NCBI GenBank assembly: GCA_011109175.1
Contig: RDEW01000006.1
Span: 1,113,989 to 1,177,988, forward strand
DNA length: 64,000 nt
Direction of reading: 5' to 3'
From: Dicyema japonicum
Taxonomy: Eukaryota > Dicyemida > Rhombozoa > Dicyemidae
Shown here one piece after another: positions 1 to 12,060 of this stretch. Positions within the stretch are counted from its first letter, which is position 1. The number at the start of each line of letters is the position of its first letter. The notes under the pieces are model-generated. The model ran no database searches, had not been told where the DNA came from, and was given only the letters and a program-made list of their open reading frames with translations. Made by a program: the position numbers and the translations under genes.

Positions 1-218
1 AGTGGTGACTTTTTGAGGACATTGTATTTATAATGTAAAACAGATTAAATAGTAATGAACAGCCCACAATAGTATAGCTCTAATCAAGTATCAAGATAAC
101 TATTATAAAATCATAAACCACCCTAAGTATTAGCCCACGTGCATGGGGAACCCCTAACAGTAACATTAATATATTAAGTAACGTGAAAATGTGTTAAATA
201 GAATTAGTGAATTACTGA

Positions 219-1798
219 TTATTTAGTTATCGAGGACATGAATTTGTCAGATGAAATTGACTTTGGTCTTTCAATTGGGAATCCAAATGCTCTAGACCAC
301 ACCAATTGTGCCATAACACCCATAGCACGTGACACACCAAACAGAACTGTATAAAAGTAATTTTCAGTCATTCCAAAATGTTGTAACAAACATCCACTAT
401 GGGAGTCCACATTGGGGTATGGATTGCTCACTTTCCCAGTCTCCAACAAAATCCCGGGTACAACACGGTGCAGCTGGGCTACTAAGTCGATCAACGAGTC
501 ATTCTTAATATTCGCCTTAGCAAAATCTTGGAAAGCAGTGAATCTGGGATCTGTTTTCCTAAGGACTGCGTGGCCATATCCAGGAACCACCTAAGGATCT
601 AATCACCCATATACCTGTCCCTTAGCAAGAGTGTTCCTTATAAACTGACTCAATTCGTTGTCAGAAACACACTCCTTATCCAGTTCAGCCCTCACTCTAA
701 AGAGATAAGACAACACCTCCTGCAAATAAAACCACTAACTACCTGACAAGCCATTCCATGCAAGGGACCAGCCAAACCATTCATAGAAGCTCCAAAACAC
801 AGAAAAGGGTCAGACAGGGCACTCCCCACAAGATGGCATGTATGTGCACTTACATTGCCTCCCTCGTGATCACTAAATAATTAATTTAAATAAACCAGTG
901 CAATGTGAGGTACAGTCTCAACATGTCTACGAATGACTGATTGGAGTACCCCATCATATCCGCAAAGTTGCCTGTCCAGTCTCCGTTTTTCCGTTTCTGG
1001 TCAACGGAGGAGCCATCTCTATACAGATTCCTGTAGATAATAGCTGCCACTGTGGGTGCCTTGGCGACGACGCTAATGGTGTCCTCTAATACGTACTAAA
1101 CCTCATATCAGTGAAATAACCTTCCAGTATTCCGTTTTCGGAATCCCCCTCATGTAAGCTTGAGCGAATTCACTCTGTTCACTCAAGGCAGTCATTGCTG
1201 CACTGAACTGAGCCATTGGATGCACCGACGATGGCATGGCCTTCAGCATTTTTACGACAAAGTCTGGGACCTCGCATTTGTCCACTAATTCCTTAAAATA
1301 ATCTTGATTTAGTAAAACCATGGAGAGGCTATCCACTTGGGACCGTGTAGGGATCTTTCCAGTAGCCAGAAGCCAAAAGATACCCTCTGGTTGTACTTGT
1401 GTTCCGTTTGCACTGGTTGGTAGAAATTTGAGGACCTCATTAATGCTATAGCCTCGAAATCTGATCCCCTCGTTCGGGTCGAGCACTGAGGTCTCACAGA
1501 TTAGACCCAAAATCCCTTTCATTCCGCCATAAACCTTGGATTGTCAGTTTCAAGCCTACTTGGTCCACAGTTACCTTCCCCACTTCCGTGTTCCCGTACT
1601 CCTTCCTAAATTTGGCTACCCTTTCCTTCTCAGATTGGATGGAGATGGCCATAGTGTCTCTGAACTCCTAAGAATTATAAAATTGATGACTTCACAGACT
1701 GAAGAAAGATTCCTGACTCCAAACTGTGCACATTTCAGCTAAAACTGATCATTTAACCTCACTCTAAAAGATGGAGCAATTCTTGATACAACGAGCAT
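219..1798 (-). CDS. CS: Citrate synthase, mitochondrial (8 exons)
   Basis: Condenses acetyl-CoA with oxaloacetate in the mitochondrial matrix, the entry step of the TCA cycle. The gene is split by seven GT-AG introns: 1739-1762 (24 bp), 1668-1690 (23), 1535-1559 (25), 1096-1120 (25), 873-895 (23), 720-742 (23) and 591-614 (24). Splicing leaves 1413 nt, exactly 471 codons (470 aa), close to animal citrate synthases. The start at 1798 gives a basic, Ser/Arg-containing N-terminus ([14 protein letters not shown]) fitting a mitochondrial targeting peptide. Visible signatures are [23 protein letters not shown], the His region [23 protein letters not shown], and PNVDSHSG with the expected catalytic Asp. 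The stop lies at 219-221. No frameshift or missing catalytic residue was seen, so the gene looks functional. Identification and exon structure are both very secure. Confidence 0.96.
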
Positions 1799-2206
1799 AG
1801 GCATAATTCGTGCTGTTTTGATTAATTACAAATTTGTTAAGATATTTTTATATAAATATTAATAAAAATATTAATTTATTATTTTATTTGATAGTTTTCA
1901 CCATAAATTAATTTTTACCTCTAAAATACGTCATCAATTAATTTTCCTCACATTATGATCCCCTATTGTTATAATATTCAATAAATTTGTCAAATAAAGC
2001 TTACTTTTCTGTTTTAATTCTTTTAGTCAATGTATTTAAGTTATATTTTATTTCTGTAATTTTTGTGTTGTATAATAGTCGTTAGGTAGTTTATTAATCA
2101 GTCATTAAGTTTTTGTGGTTATCTTTATTCTACTAACTGATAAATAAAATAATAGTAACATAACCCATAGAACACTGATAAATAAAATAATAGTAACCTA
2201 CTAGTT
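1799..2206. other. AT-rich intergenic stretch
   Basis: AT-rich DNA upstream of the citrate synthase start. It should contain that gene's promoter, but I see no convincing motif or coding exon. A short direct repeat of about 28 bp (CTGATAAATAAAATAATAGTAAC...) occurs at about 2138 and 2176. Confidence 0.5.
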
Positions 2207-3760
2207 CAGGGGTCGGCAACTGTGGCTCTTGTGTAGACGACATCATCACAGGATCAATACGTTCAGGCAGCCACGGAAAGAGTACAACGTCGCCTGAAAA
2301 GTTTACTTGTTGCTCCTGGACGAAAATCGACTGACAATTAGCCATGAGAAATCCTTATTCACACAAGAAAATGTCAAATAGAAGTGGTTTGGTATATAGT
2401 AGAGATGGAAATCCAGATTCACATAGCCAAGTTGTTGCAAATGGAACCAGAACTACCTGTGCTTTTTATGCAAGGGTCGGAAAACCAAATTGCAAATCGC
2501 ACCAAAAAAACTCCAAAGAATTTGAGTCGTATAACATTTTCATTGTAAATGAGTGCATTTCAATCAAATTTTCTTTAATCTCTTTTCTATCCTCCATCTT
2601 TTCTATTTTGAAAGCGAGTGGGTTAACAATCCAGGTATCAGAATCTTTAATATATCCGATTGAGAAATAGTCAACAAATAATAGTTTCTAACATTCAGAA
2701 TGACTGCTGATTTTTTTAATATTTTTATATAAAGTTGAGTTGAATTCAATAGCAATTTCCAAAATTATTGTCTTAATACGTCGAGTCGACAATAACAGTT
2801 TATTCCTGAAGGCACGTAGATTGTCAGAACCATTTATAATGCTCATCCATTTCCCTTGAATTGAAAGATTCAAATGGTTAAGATGATTAAATATGTCAGC
2901 CAATTATGCCACAAAAATTAGAGATTTGAAACAATCAAATAGTTCAGAGTTTTTTTCAAATAAAAATTGTTCGATTTCACGTCTGAGAATAAAAAATCTT
3001 GTTAAAAACAGCCATCTAGCATCAGTATGATACAAGAGAACAGTGGCGTCAGCATCATAATCAGTACACAATGCTTTGAACAATCTATGATTCAAAGTCC
3101 TTCCTCGAATAAAATTTACCATTTTGACACACGAATTCAAGACATCTTTTAACTTCATAGGCAGAGACTTAGATACGAGTGCATGTCGATGAAGGATACA
3201 GTGAGTGAATGTTACATCTGGAACATGTTTTCTTAAAAGGGCTGCAAACTCCGACCTGTTCCCCAGCATAATTGAAACATCGTCCGTGCAAATTGACTTG
3301 ATAATTTCCAATGAACTATCGTGTTCATTAAAGAAAGTCTCGATTATTAGAAAAACATTTTTTGCACAGCCTTCTGTTTCGAGAGGTTTACAAAAAAGAA
3401 ACTCTTCGGCAATTAATTTTTCTTGTACATAACGAACGAAGTAAATTAGTTGACTGCAATTATCAACACCGGTAGATTCATCCAACTGGATTGAAATCTT
3501 GATGCAAGAATTCTTATATCCGAAACAACTTGTTTAAGAACATCATCGGTGATACAATTAATTCGATCCCGGATATAACTATTAGATAAAAGAATCTGCT
3601 GCAGTTTTTGAGAGCGTCTGGACCCAGAACTGTTTTCACAATTTCCAATGCACACGGCTTAATAAGAGTCTCCGCAATAGTATGTTGCTTCTTTGATTTC
3701 GCAGCTTCATAGTCATGTTTTGTTCGCTCATATATATTAGTTTGTTGTGTTTGATTGCCA
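2207..3760 (-). mobile_element. hAT transposon remnant (ZBED5/Buster-like transposase)
   Basis: The minus strand encodes pieces of a hAT-superfamily transposase of the ZBED5-like type. Seen in order are KKQHTIAETLIKPC, DESTGVDNCSQLIYFVRYV, the RNase H-like core region ICTDDVSIMLGNRSEF, THCILHRHALVSKSLP, YHTDARWL and HLNHLNLSIQGK. Frame changes near 3500-3600 and 2900 break the ORF; around 3500 the switch looks like a one-base shift rather than an intron. The left end, CAGGGGTCGGCAAC near 2207, resembles a hAT terminal repeat. The C-terminal dimerisation region is degraded and no matching far terminus was found, so the element is dead. Its right side runs directly into a cathepsin-like exon. 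Family assignment is confident; the ends are not. Confidence 0.8.
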
Positions 3761-3779
3761 AATGCGACTCCAGCGTATC

Positions 3780-4260
3780 CAACTAAATGCATCAAACACT
3801 CGATAACTGCTCCAAATAAATAGCGTATCCTAAGTCCATGTTCATTTGATTTTATGTCAGTTACACGATTTCGTATTACCCAATTAAAAGATGAAGGATA
3901 TCTTTTTCCATTTGCAGGCGTTGTATAATCTTCAAGTAATTCATCTTCGTATGTATTCTGAGTATTATATAAATCAAATTTGTTTGGTTTGATAAATTCT
4001 CTTCTTGTCTACAAAATATATTGTGAATTAACCATGTCAGCAAACTGATTAATTCCCAGTTCATAGGTAAATTTTCCTTGATTAAAAAGTAAATTGTGTT
4101 TTTCAATAATTCTTAAGTTTTCAGTGAAAATAGCCTTTCTAACTTGGAATATGATTTATCTGTAAAAAGTTAAAATAAATTTAACTATATTTTTCCATGT
4201 AATTATTCCATTGGATTTTATAATATTCGTCGACTTTAATCGAATGATTGTTTGATTCGT
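3780..4260 (-). pseudogene. Cathepsin L-like cysteine protease fragment
   Basis: The minus strand encodes an I29 inhibitor propeptide and the start of a papain-like domain. A first piece reads KVDEYYKIQWNNYMEKY. Then come RKAIFTENLRIIEKHN and YELGINQFADM, which match the ERFNIN and GNFD propeptide motifs, and after a 24-bp intron (4009-4032) TRREFIKPNKFDLYN. The mature region starts YPSSFNWVIRNRVTDIK. Where an active protease has CGSCWAF the sequence reads HGLRIRYLFGAV, so the catalytic Cys is absent. Downstream the reading runs into the hAT transposase; upstream there is a frame problem near 4115-4160 and a LINE beyond 4577. I infer a host gene broken by insertions, or a captured fragment. 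Secreted or lysosomal protease ancestry is clear; activity is not expected. Confidence 0.7.
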
Positions 4261-4576
4261 ATTTGAAATGAATTTTAGATGAAATAAAATAATTTAAAAA
4301 TAAACGTAAAACAAGGACAATTAGGCCGATCATTTTAATTAATTCTGTCTATTTTTTATTTAAATGTTTTTCAAATATTAATATATAATATATTTTACGA
4401 ATATTAATATATTTATAACTATGGAGCATCCAAGGCGACAAGAGAGGAAAGTGAGTAACCATATTTTCAAATTGTAGAAAGGATTTTCCTGCTGAAAAAG
4501 TGTCTCGATGTTCGGTCAAAAGGTTTGTTGATACCAAAAGATGCAACAATTGTTCTTTTCGGAGGTTCATTGATAT

Positions 4577-7573
4577 TAAATATTATTATTACAGCACTTA
4601 TCGCCTTGCCATAATAGTTATAGCAAAGCATGTGCAATACAAGAACAATGTTATTAGTTAGCCTCTTCCATCCTCCACGGTTACACGCAGTCGATCTCAG
4701 CATGTCCAGATCGTCTCCCGTCTTTAGGCATTTCTTCATTCTTTGGAGGTCTTTGTGCAGCATGATAGGTAGGGTCATCCTTGGTCTGCCACGGAAGCAT
4801 TTGCCCTCGAACATGAAATGGTCCTCCATCGCCACATTAGCCGGGGCAGCAAGATCCATGCGTAGTACGTGACCAAACAGTCTCCACCGGGCGTCAGTGA
4901 TTTCCAGGCTTAGAGGCCTACTCTTGCATTTTTTGTAAATACCGGTATTCGAGATTCTGGCTGGCCACTGCATGCCAAATAATACTCTAAGCTGTTTTCT
5001 GTGGAACCCATCGAGAGCCATTGATTCCGCACCTGTACAGGCCCAAGTACCAGCATTGTATGTCAGTATCGGTTTCACAAATGCATTGTACATGCGTATC
5101 CGCAGATTGACATCTAGTCCTTTCAGCCATCCCTTTTTGAGTTTTCGCATTGCTACTCCTGCAAGTGTTTTCCTTTTGATGATGTCTTCTGTGTCCCCCA
5201 GTAGGGATCCAAGCTTATTAACATGTCGCCAACGTTCATTAAGGATGTTGTCCATTCTTTTGATTTCCGTGATTTCCGTTTTGGCCCGGTTAACGATGAG
5301 GAACCATTCCCCCAGTTTGTCCGGTGCATTTTCCAGCAGATGTGTGAGAGCTTCTGTATCCTCGGATATAAAATCCACATCATCCGCGTATACGACTTCG
5401 TTTATTTTTCCTTCATAGCAAGTTCTTAGATCCTTTAGTGCAGCTTCGAGATATATCACAAATAGTAAGGGGGAGAGGGAGTCTCCCTGAGGAGTGCCGA
5501 TTGTAGTTTTGAATGGTCGGGATAGAGTTCTCCCAATTCGGACTGACAGTTCAGTACTTGAGAGAAGTACTCTGATTATCCGTAGCAATGATTGGTCCAC
5601 AAATTGATGAAGGACAACCATTAGCTTGTGTCGGCTAATGGTGTCGAAAGCTCTTGACATATCGATCCCAGGATGGTCGTGGCATTTTTGTATCTTTGAG
5701 CCGTTGCACACCGCCACCTGTGGCTCCACAGAATGTCCGCTGTCGACCTTCCTTCACGAAATCCACTATGGCATGCTGATAGGTAATTTCCTGCAGGATG
5801 TTTTAAGCGGTCCAAAGCAACAGATGCAAGAACTTTTCGTAATGTGTTTAACAATATGACTGGGCGTAGGCTTTCTAGTGGTCCCTTTGGTTTGTTAGGC
5901 TTTTGTATAGGTATCAATGTCCCTTTCCCCAGTGGTAGGACAGAGTTGGATGTAAACATTCCATTTAACAATGTCGCAATGGTTTCGAATAGACGCATAG
6001 GTCCATATTTCAGCAGTTCGGGAGGGATGTTGTCTGGTCCAGCGCTCCTGTGATTCTTTAGCTTACTGCACGCACTCTGAACTTCCTTAGATGTGATAAT
6101 TGTTTCCAGCATCCGCGGTTCTCCGATGAAAGGGGCCAGTTCTTGGCCGTTCGCATTGAACAGTTTTTCAAAATGGGCAGCAATCAATTCGATCTGTTCG
6201 TCTGGTTTTAAGATAAGTTTCCCCTTCCCATCCATAACATGTACTGTCGCTTTTTTCTTTCCTCGCATTAGTCGGACTGCAGCGAACATTTGTGCATTGT
6301 CCTTTAGTTGCTCCAGCTCTCTAAGATGTGATAGGAAGACATCCTTCGAGTGTTCATTATTAAGCTTCATGATTCTTCTCTTGATAATATTTCGTTCAGT
6401 TCGTAGTTTGTTTTTGATATGTATATCCGTCGTGTTTAGACTCTGTATCCATATTTCTCGTTGTTGTTTTGCCAGTAATAAGGAGTCTGGATGGCCAAGT
6501 GACATATTTCCGGTTGTCTGCCGTCTCACTCCAAGGTGGGTGTTTGCGGCAAGGCAAATAATGCTTTTGGTCTGATCCCATAGGTCTTGTATAGTCATAT
6601 TAGCTGGTAATGTATATAGGTGGTTCTCTATATGTTTTTGGTAGTTTGTCACCAGCAGCGGCTGAGACCAGAGCTTCTCAGTCATATATACATGGGTATG
6701 GTAAGGTGGTAGCGTTTTGCTTAGACTCAGGTTCTTCCTGCCAATGTAGTATTTCTTCAAGGAGAACTTGCCAATAACCATTTTATGGTCACTATTTATC
6801 ATCGACCCTCCATAAGAACGGGCATCATTCAGTAGGTGTTTGTCCTTGGTCCGACAAATGATGTAATCAATTTGATTATAAATATTGACACTTTTGTTTT
6901 CCGAGTTCGTTCTATGGCCAGTCCATGTGCTCCTGTGGCGAGCTGGGTGCATAAAGGCAGTGTTTCCTATGAAAAGATCATTCGCTTGACAGAAATTGGC
7001 CAGTAGTGTTCCCGGGGTGTTTCTCCACCCCCGTCCATGCCTGCCGATGAACGATTCCTCTCCACTGCGTCGCATCCCAACTTTAGCGTTAAAGTCCCCG
7101 GCAATAAATATCAACGACGAAGATTCGTATTCCGAGTACGTCCTCAATAGTTGACAGTAGAAGTCATCCAGTTCCTCAGGATTTTTCAAAAATCTGCCAC
7201 TATGTGGAGCATACACGTTAATGACTGTCATGTAGCTTTTGGAAGGGCACATGTCATTCATCCTAATTTGCAGAACACTAATCCTGTCGTTGACTTTCCA
7301 AAATTGATGTATCCGTGGTACAAGATGTTCATGGACTGCGAAACCTTGTCCGTAATGTTTAGACTCACTAGGGAAGAGAATAAGTTTATAGGTTCCATAG
7401 TGTTCACAGCATCCATCAGAGACCTTCGTTTCTTGCAGACATCCGATAGAGACGCGGTACTTGTCTAAATCATCGCACAGTGTTTTCCTCATCCATGTCT
7501 TCGAGATCCCCCTGACATTAAACGAGAGTAGGTTGAGGCCATCCCATTGAATCTTGTATTTTTCAGACTGCAT
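4577..7573 (-). mobile_element. LINE-A: near-intact APE-type non-LTR retrotransposon
   Basis: One long reading encodes an apurinic-type endonuclease and a reverse transcriptase. The endonuclease shows LLSFNVRGIS, CLQETKVSDG, INVYAPHSG, FIAGDFNAKVG and INSDHKMVIG. The RT shows FRPVILLNT-type finger sequence (LRPVILLNTL), GFREGRSTAD, MSRAFDTISR, GTPQGDSLSPLLF and the catalytic box VVYADDVDF; the C-terminal region ends ARWRLFGHVLRMD. The frame is broken once, near 5665-5672, where CTGGG should carry one more G; otherwise it is open for about 1000 codons. The 3' end is a TAA/ATT repeat tail near 4577-4590, shared with a second copy at 45714. Clade is uncertain (RTE/Jockey-like). It is the most complete retroelement here. 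Confidence 0.9.
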
Positions 7574-8316
7574 TAAAGAGCCACGTCACTAACTCAACCA
7601 CTCAATATATTAAATATGTCATAAATAAATTGAGTCAGTTTGATAGATGTGTTGTAGTCGAATGAAAAATACGAAATCATGTTGGATTCGGCAAATGACA
7701 GGTACGGGTTTGACAAAAATAGTAGAATTCTGTAACAATCTTCGAGACAACAGACAAAGTGGAAATAGAACGATTAGAAGAATGATCAGAAGGGTGGCGG
7801 TTAGGCTTAATTAGGAATGATTGTGGATTTCTTCCAGAGCATAGATCCGTGAATAATTAATTTTTCGATTAAATCGGTTAAAGGAAAAAACTAATTAGGT
7901 ACTAGATTTATAAGATGATGTACAGACAACCCCTTTTGTATTAGAGTTGGCAAAAGGTTAAGTAATTAGGGATTTTGGAATAATGAAAAGATTGATTTCT
8001 GAGCATGCGGTCTGATTAGAGCGGAAGTCCTTTGGGGTGGCTTATCTACATATAATGACCACAAAAACCTTAGAAATCGTCCTAGATACGAGATAACTGG
8101 AGAGCCATCCAGGATTTTCGTCTACGTCCAATAGGATATCCTCTATGTCGATATGGATCACTTTGTTAGAAACTTTTTTTTGCCCTTTAACCAGATCATC
8201 ATGGGTGATAATAAATAGACACCAATAGTCAGTGCTAATCTCTGCATCCTCAAATTATTACATTTAAAGTTTTATTTTTTAAAATACTAAATGGATGTGA
8301 TATGGGATGTTTGGTC
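7574..8316. other. LINE 5' flank and unassigned intergenic DNA
   Basis: Upstream of the LINE-A endonuclease. The first part may be LINE 5' UTR. I see no coding exon, RNA gene or repeat structure that I can defend in the remainder. Confidence 0.3.
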
Positions 8317-8757
8317 TTGGGGGTCATGGGCATATCGTGCCCTTCTGGCTGAACGTTACGTATGATGACATCGGATCTTGAAATTATCAGAGAAGCTAAA
8401 TTCTTGTCAAACAGATCCCACCCGTAAGGCGATGAGTCCTTCTAGCACGACACAGTAGTTGAAAGGGATCTTCCTACCATCTCCCTGACCAAATACTCTG
8501 GTGTAGATTACATTATGAAAACTATTCCGACGAAGAATGAAGTGATATCCGCGACAGTAGGACGTGTGATGAAAATGGAAGATGGTGGACCTACTTCTCT
8601 ACCTCTCTTCTGAAACGGAACCCTGCGATGTACTATTGGAGATAGATTTGGTCGGTTAAGCAGATGTTCTCCTTTGTGTTCCTCCCTTGGGTTAATAAAT
8701 TTTGACAGTTTGTGCTGGGCTTACCAAAAATAACAACAATGGGCATTATTATTAAAA
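8317..8757 (+). repeat. SINE family 1, copy 1 (internal B box deleted)
   Basis: About 440 bp that match 29889-30352 over the full length. The copy begins GGGTCATGGGCATATCGTG and ends near CCAAAAATAACAACAATG followed by ATTATTATTAAAAA. Relative to copy 2 it lacks about 27 bp at 8378, which removes the tRNA-like B box GGATTCGAATCC. The trinucleotide tail resembles the LINE tails in this window. I infer a tRNA-derived SINE, here without its internal promoter. Confidence 0.65.
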
Positions 8758-9091
8758 AGCACTTTCACATAACTAAAGAACGTTATATCAACTAAGGTCC
8801 CGTTTGTGCCACACGTTTCGTAATTTGTTTCACGTCTCCGTCGCCCTCTGCTTTGGGCATCTGTTCGTAGATAGGTTTTCTGCAGATTTAAGTTTTCTTC
8901 CAATTCCATAGAGATTCTTGTTTAGAGCCACAGGGTGGGAAGCCGATGAGGACACCCTGTACTGCTCTTCACTATGGCATCTGCTCATGAGAAGTTTTGA
9001 AGAAATCTAAAAAGGATTTTTATAGAGTGAGGTGTTTGGTAGGTTGTCTAGGAATTTTCTTTATTATTGAAATATAATTGCTTTAATAAAC

Positions 9092-9476
9092 TTGAAATTG
9101 TATCCGATTACTCTGCTTCATGGATGGGTTTTCTGCATTAAACTCTTCTTTATTTTTATAGTGCACAGTGCATATCTAACAAACACCGATGTACTCAAAC
9201 AGGTGGAGACGGACATTTCGCTAAAAAGAAGAATCGTAAAACACATATTGGCGTTCTTTGGGCATGTTGTCTGCTCTGACTCCCTGGAAAGAACCATTAT
9301 GCTGAACAATATTACTGGGAAGAGAAGACCTGGTCGACCGAGGACTCGGTGGCTATCCACAGTAAAGACGTAACGGGAATGCCTATATCAAGGCTACTCC
9401 AAATTGCGACGGATCGGGGAGAGTGGAGGAAACTTGTTCATGAGATCTCTAAGGGTCGGACACGATTTACTTAGAT
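9092..9476 (+). mobile_element. LINE 3' coding fragment (post-RT domain)
   Basis: Encodes the C-terminal tail of an endonuclease-reverse transcriptase: ILAFFGHVVCSDSLERTIML, then GKRRPGRPRTRWL, then RGEWRKLVHEISKGRTRFT and a stop at about 9474. The FGHV...GRPRTRW pattern is typical of this domain in many animal LINEs. One frame change near 9370 is needed. The copy is 5'-truncated and abuts a hAT remnant. Confidence 0.75.
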
Positions 9477-9479
9477 AAC

Positions 9480-10816
9480 ACAACATACAATAATTCTGTG
9501 AGCAGATGCATCAAAGTATTTCTGATGACATTGAAACCACTTTGGTTCGGCGAATAAAAAAATCTGTGTTTTTTGCGCTTCAAGTGGATGAAAGCTGAGT
9601 CCTTGTTTTCGTTCGATATATGAATGATGAATCCATTGTTGAAGATTTTCTTTGCTGCAAAGAGTTGCTCGGAACAACAAAGAGATATGACATCTTCAAT
9701 CTTATAAATTCATATTTGAGGATACAAGTTGGATTGGAATGCATGTGTGGGTATCTTCACTGATGGTGCTCCAGCAATGACTGGGCAATTTAAAGGGTTT
9801 GTTTCTATTGCGAAAAATAAGAATCCGAACATTATTTACACGCATTGTTTTTTTCATCGCGAGGCATTGGTCGTAAAAACTATTGGGCATCAAAATGAGG
9901 CCGTTGAAGTTGCGACAGTTCTCGAAAAGTTGTGAAAATGCATTCAGTTTTGATTTTGCATACTGAAGTAGGATGGCTCTCAAAGGGAAACATGTTAATT
10001 CGTTTCTATGAACTAAGACAAGAATTGTTGGCTTTTTGTATACAAGAGAAGTTGGATGACTTTATTGAATGCCTCAATTATGAATGTTGGTGTTGCAAAT
10101 TAGCATACCTCGACGATATTTTTTATGAACTCAATGTTCTCAATAGCAGCATGAAAGGAAAAAATGAAAATCTATTGAGTTACGCGGACAAAATAGCTGC
10201 TTTTCTGAAAAACTACAAATATGAAAACGACATGGAATCTTGGAAATGTTTCCTCATGTGCAAGAAAGAAATTTACAAAGAAATTGTTCCAAAAATTGTA
10301 GATCATTTGGACTATTTACATGTACGAATAATTATTTTCCATCCATATCAGTTGAACTCTATGATTGGGTGGGGAATCCTTTTGCTGAGTACGAAATTAC
10401 TGGAAACGTGCTATCATTAAAAGAGGAAAAACTTGCGTTTTCAATTGACATAATGTTAAAAATGGAATATTTACAGCTTGATATTGATTCGTTTTGGCTG
10501 ATTGCAAAAAAAGAATATCCTATTCTGGCAAACAAAGCTTTAAGAGTTTTGGTCCAGTTTTCAACGACTTATCTCTGTGAAAGTAGATTTTCTGCATTAA
10601 CAAACATAAAACATAAAAATGCGCGAATTTACTGTATGTGAAAGAAGACCTGTGTTTATCCCTGTCAAAGACACGGCCAAATATTAAAGAGCTATGCAAG
10701 AGACATCAGCCCCAACCATCTCACTAACTAGCATTTTTTTATATTAGTAAAATACTGATAATTGTTAAAAACTAAATAAGGGTTCCGTGCTCTCAAAAAA
10801 ATTGGGAACCACTAAT
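9480..10816 (+). mobile_element. hAT transposon remnant, second copy
   Basis: A ZBED5-like transposase on the plus strand in at least four frames. Visible pieces are LQVDES with VFVRYMN near 9580-9625, GIFTDGAPAMTGQFKGF, THCFFHREALVVKT, HTEVGWLSKGN, KLAYLDDIFYELNVLN and the C-terminal hAT dimerisation stretch FWLIAKKEYPILANKALRVL with STTYLCESRFSALTNIK. Compared with the copy at 2207-3760 the C-terminus is better preserved. The right end TTGGGAACCACT near 10803-10814 is the inverse of the common hAT terminus AGTGGTTCCCAA. Multiple frame breaks and an in-frame TGA show it is inactive. Confidence 0.85.
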
Positions 10817-10819
10817 CTA

Positions 10820-10990
10820 GGCTGTAGGCTTGGAGAGGAACTGCAGAGCTCTCATTTCCAGATGGATTCCAATTGGGAGGATCTTTGATTTTCAATGTAG
10901 ATGATCAATAGGGGTTGATCTGAGACATCCAGTGATTGTTCTGAGCGCGGTGATACAGGAGATTTTTCAAAGAAATAAGAAGATACTAAA
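10820..10990 (-). mobile_element. LINE 3' fragment (Jockey-like)
   Basis: Non-coding-looking remnant. Its segment GTAGGCTTGGAGAGGAACTG matches, inverted, the LINE 3' end at about 32440-32500, and its TGATTTTCAATGTAGATGAT part resembles 12940-12965. I infer the C-terminal or 3' UTR tail of a Jockey-like LINE on the minus strand. Confidence 0.45.
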
Positions 10991-11086
10991 TTTGGCTCAA
11001 ATTAAATTTTAGAATATTTTAAAGTTAAATAATGAAAATGTTTTTTTAATTTTCAATAAAACATTTTTGTTTCTTTGTGGTCATTA

Positions 11087-11632
11087 ATGAGCTATGAATT
11101 TTTCGGAATTTTAAATAACCTTAGTAACGAAGAATTAAATTTAATACACGAGGACGAGTCCTTTGCCAGTGGAATAGCTCTAAAACTACCACGGGTACAA
11201 TAAAGAGTAAAATCTGATAGACTGCCGAACTAATGTCTGAATACAACAGAGTAAAGTCAGAATGCGTTCAAATAGCCTCCACAACTTTGAAAATGAAGGA
11301 GGAATACGAACGACTGAAGGAATCGATTAAAAGGGAACGTTTTGAGTTGGTCTCTCTATTGGAAGAATTCAAGCGATTGACTGTGAAAGGTGGTTTTGAT
11401 GATACAAAAAGGCTCAAATGACTCAAATTCAGCGGATTCAATTGGAGTCCAACTTCAGATTGCTGCTGTCTCAGAGGAAGAAAGGACGGAAGGGCTGGTA
11501 AATGACTTTTTTGACAGAAAACTACAAATTGATGAATTCCTGCAGAAATTCCAATCTCAGAGACAATATTATTATCAGCTCTTCTTTATGGATAAAAAAT
11601 TCAGAGATTCGACTAACTTTAATAAATTTTAA
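11087..11632 (+). CDS. VPS37: VPS37-like ESCRT-I subunit (Mod_r domain)
   Basis: ESCRT-I sorts ubiquitinated cargo into multivesicular bodies on endosomes; VPS37 is its Mod_r-domain subunit. Two introns, 11195-11220 (26 bp) and 11390-11411 (22 bp), give 498 coding nt (165 aa), exactly in frame. The N-terminus has NNLSNEELNLIHEDESF, a Mod_r-like start. A coiled region follows (KMKEEYERLKESIKRERFEL), and the C-terminus has EGLVNDFFDRKLQIDEFLQK and FQSQRQYYYQLFFMDKKF, matching the conserved 'F..g.i.ld.FL..y...R' signature. It is short but complete for a minimal VPS37. No regulatory motif is evident. Fold-level identification is good; which paralogue (A-D) cannot be told. Confidence 0.85.
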
Positions 11633-11639
11633 TATTTTT

Positions 11640-11885
11640 GAATTAATTTTTAATTTCATTAGTCAAGGACATGTTAGGAAGATTGGTAGATAATATATAG
11701 ACAATAATGTCCTCTCAAATATAACCTATGGTACCCTTCTTAAGGAATTTTGGAAATATTGGAAACCCAAAGTTTCGATTACGGACGCATACAATTTCTG
11801 GGTTCAAATTCCGTCTGGTGAAAATTGGGGGAATCAAGTTATGGGGGATTAAACATGTATTATGTTGTACCTAGCATATTCTAAC
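11640..11885. other. Intergenic stretch
   Basis: Downstream of VPS37. AT-rich at first, then an unassigned segment; no coding or RNA feature recognised. Confidence 0.3.
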
Positions 11886-11889
11886 AAAT

Positions 11890-12060
11890 TTTAGGAGGCG
11901 ATGGGGAGAAGCCCGATGGGATGCCATTGCTTCCATACTCCTAAGGTAAATCAATGGTTTTTGATGCCACGTGTGTGGACACTTTCTGGGGCCAGATCGC
12001 TGACGTGACACATTCACCTGGAGACGCGGCAGACTAGGTGGAGTTAGGAAAAATCAGAAA
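11890..12060 (+). mobile_element. Fragment of a PHD/restriction-endonuclease-type LINE
   Basis: In mixed frames the plus strand reads GDGEKPDGMPLLPYS, DATCVDTFWGQIADVTHS and GKIRKYKLL. These correspond to the C-terminal domain better seen at 34690-35490 (GDGKRPDGMTLFPFTSG, WDATCIDTFS, LKIKKYS). It is a short, decayed copy of that element. Confidence 0.7.
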
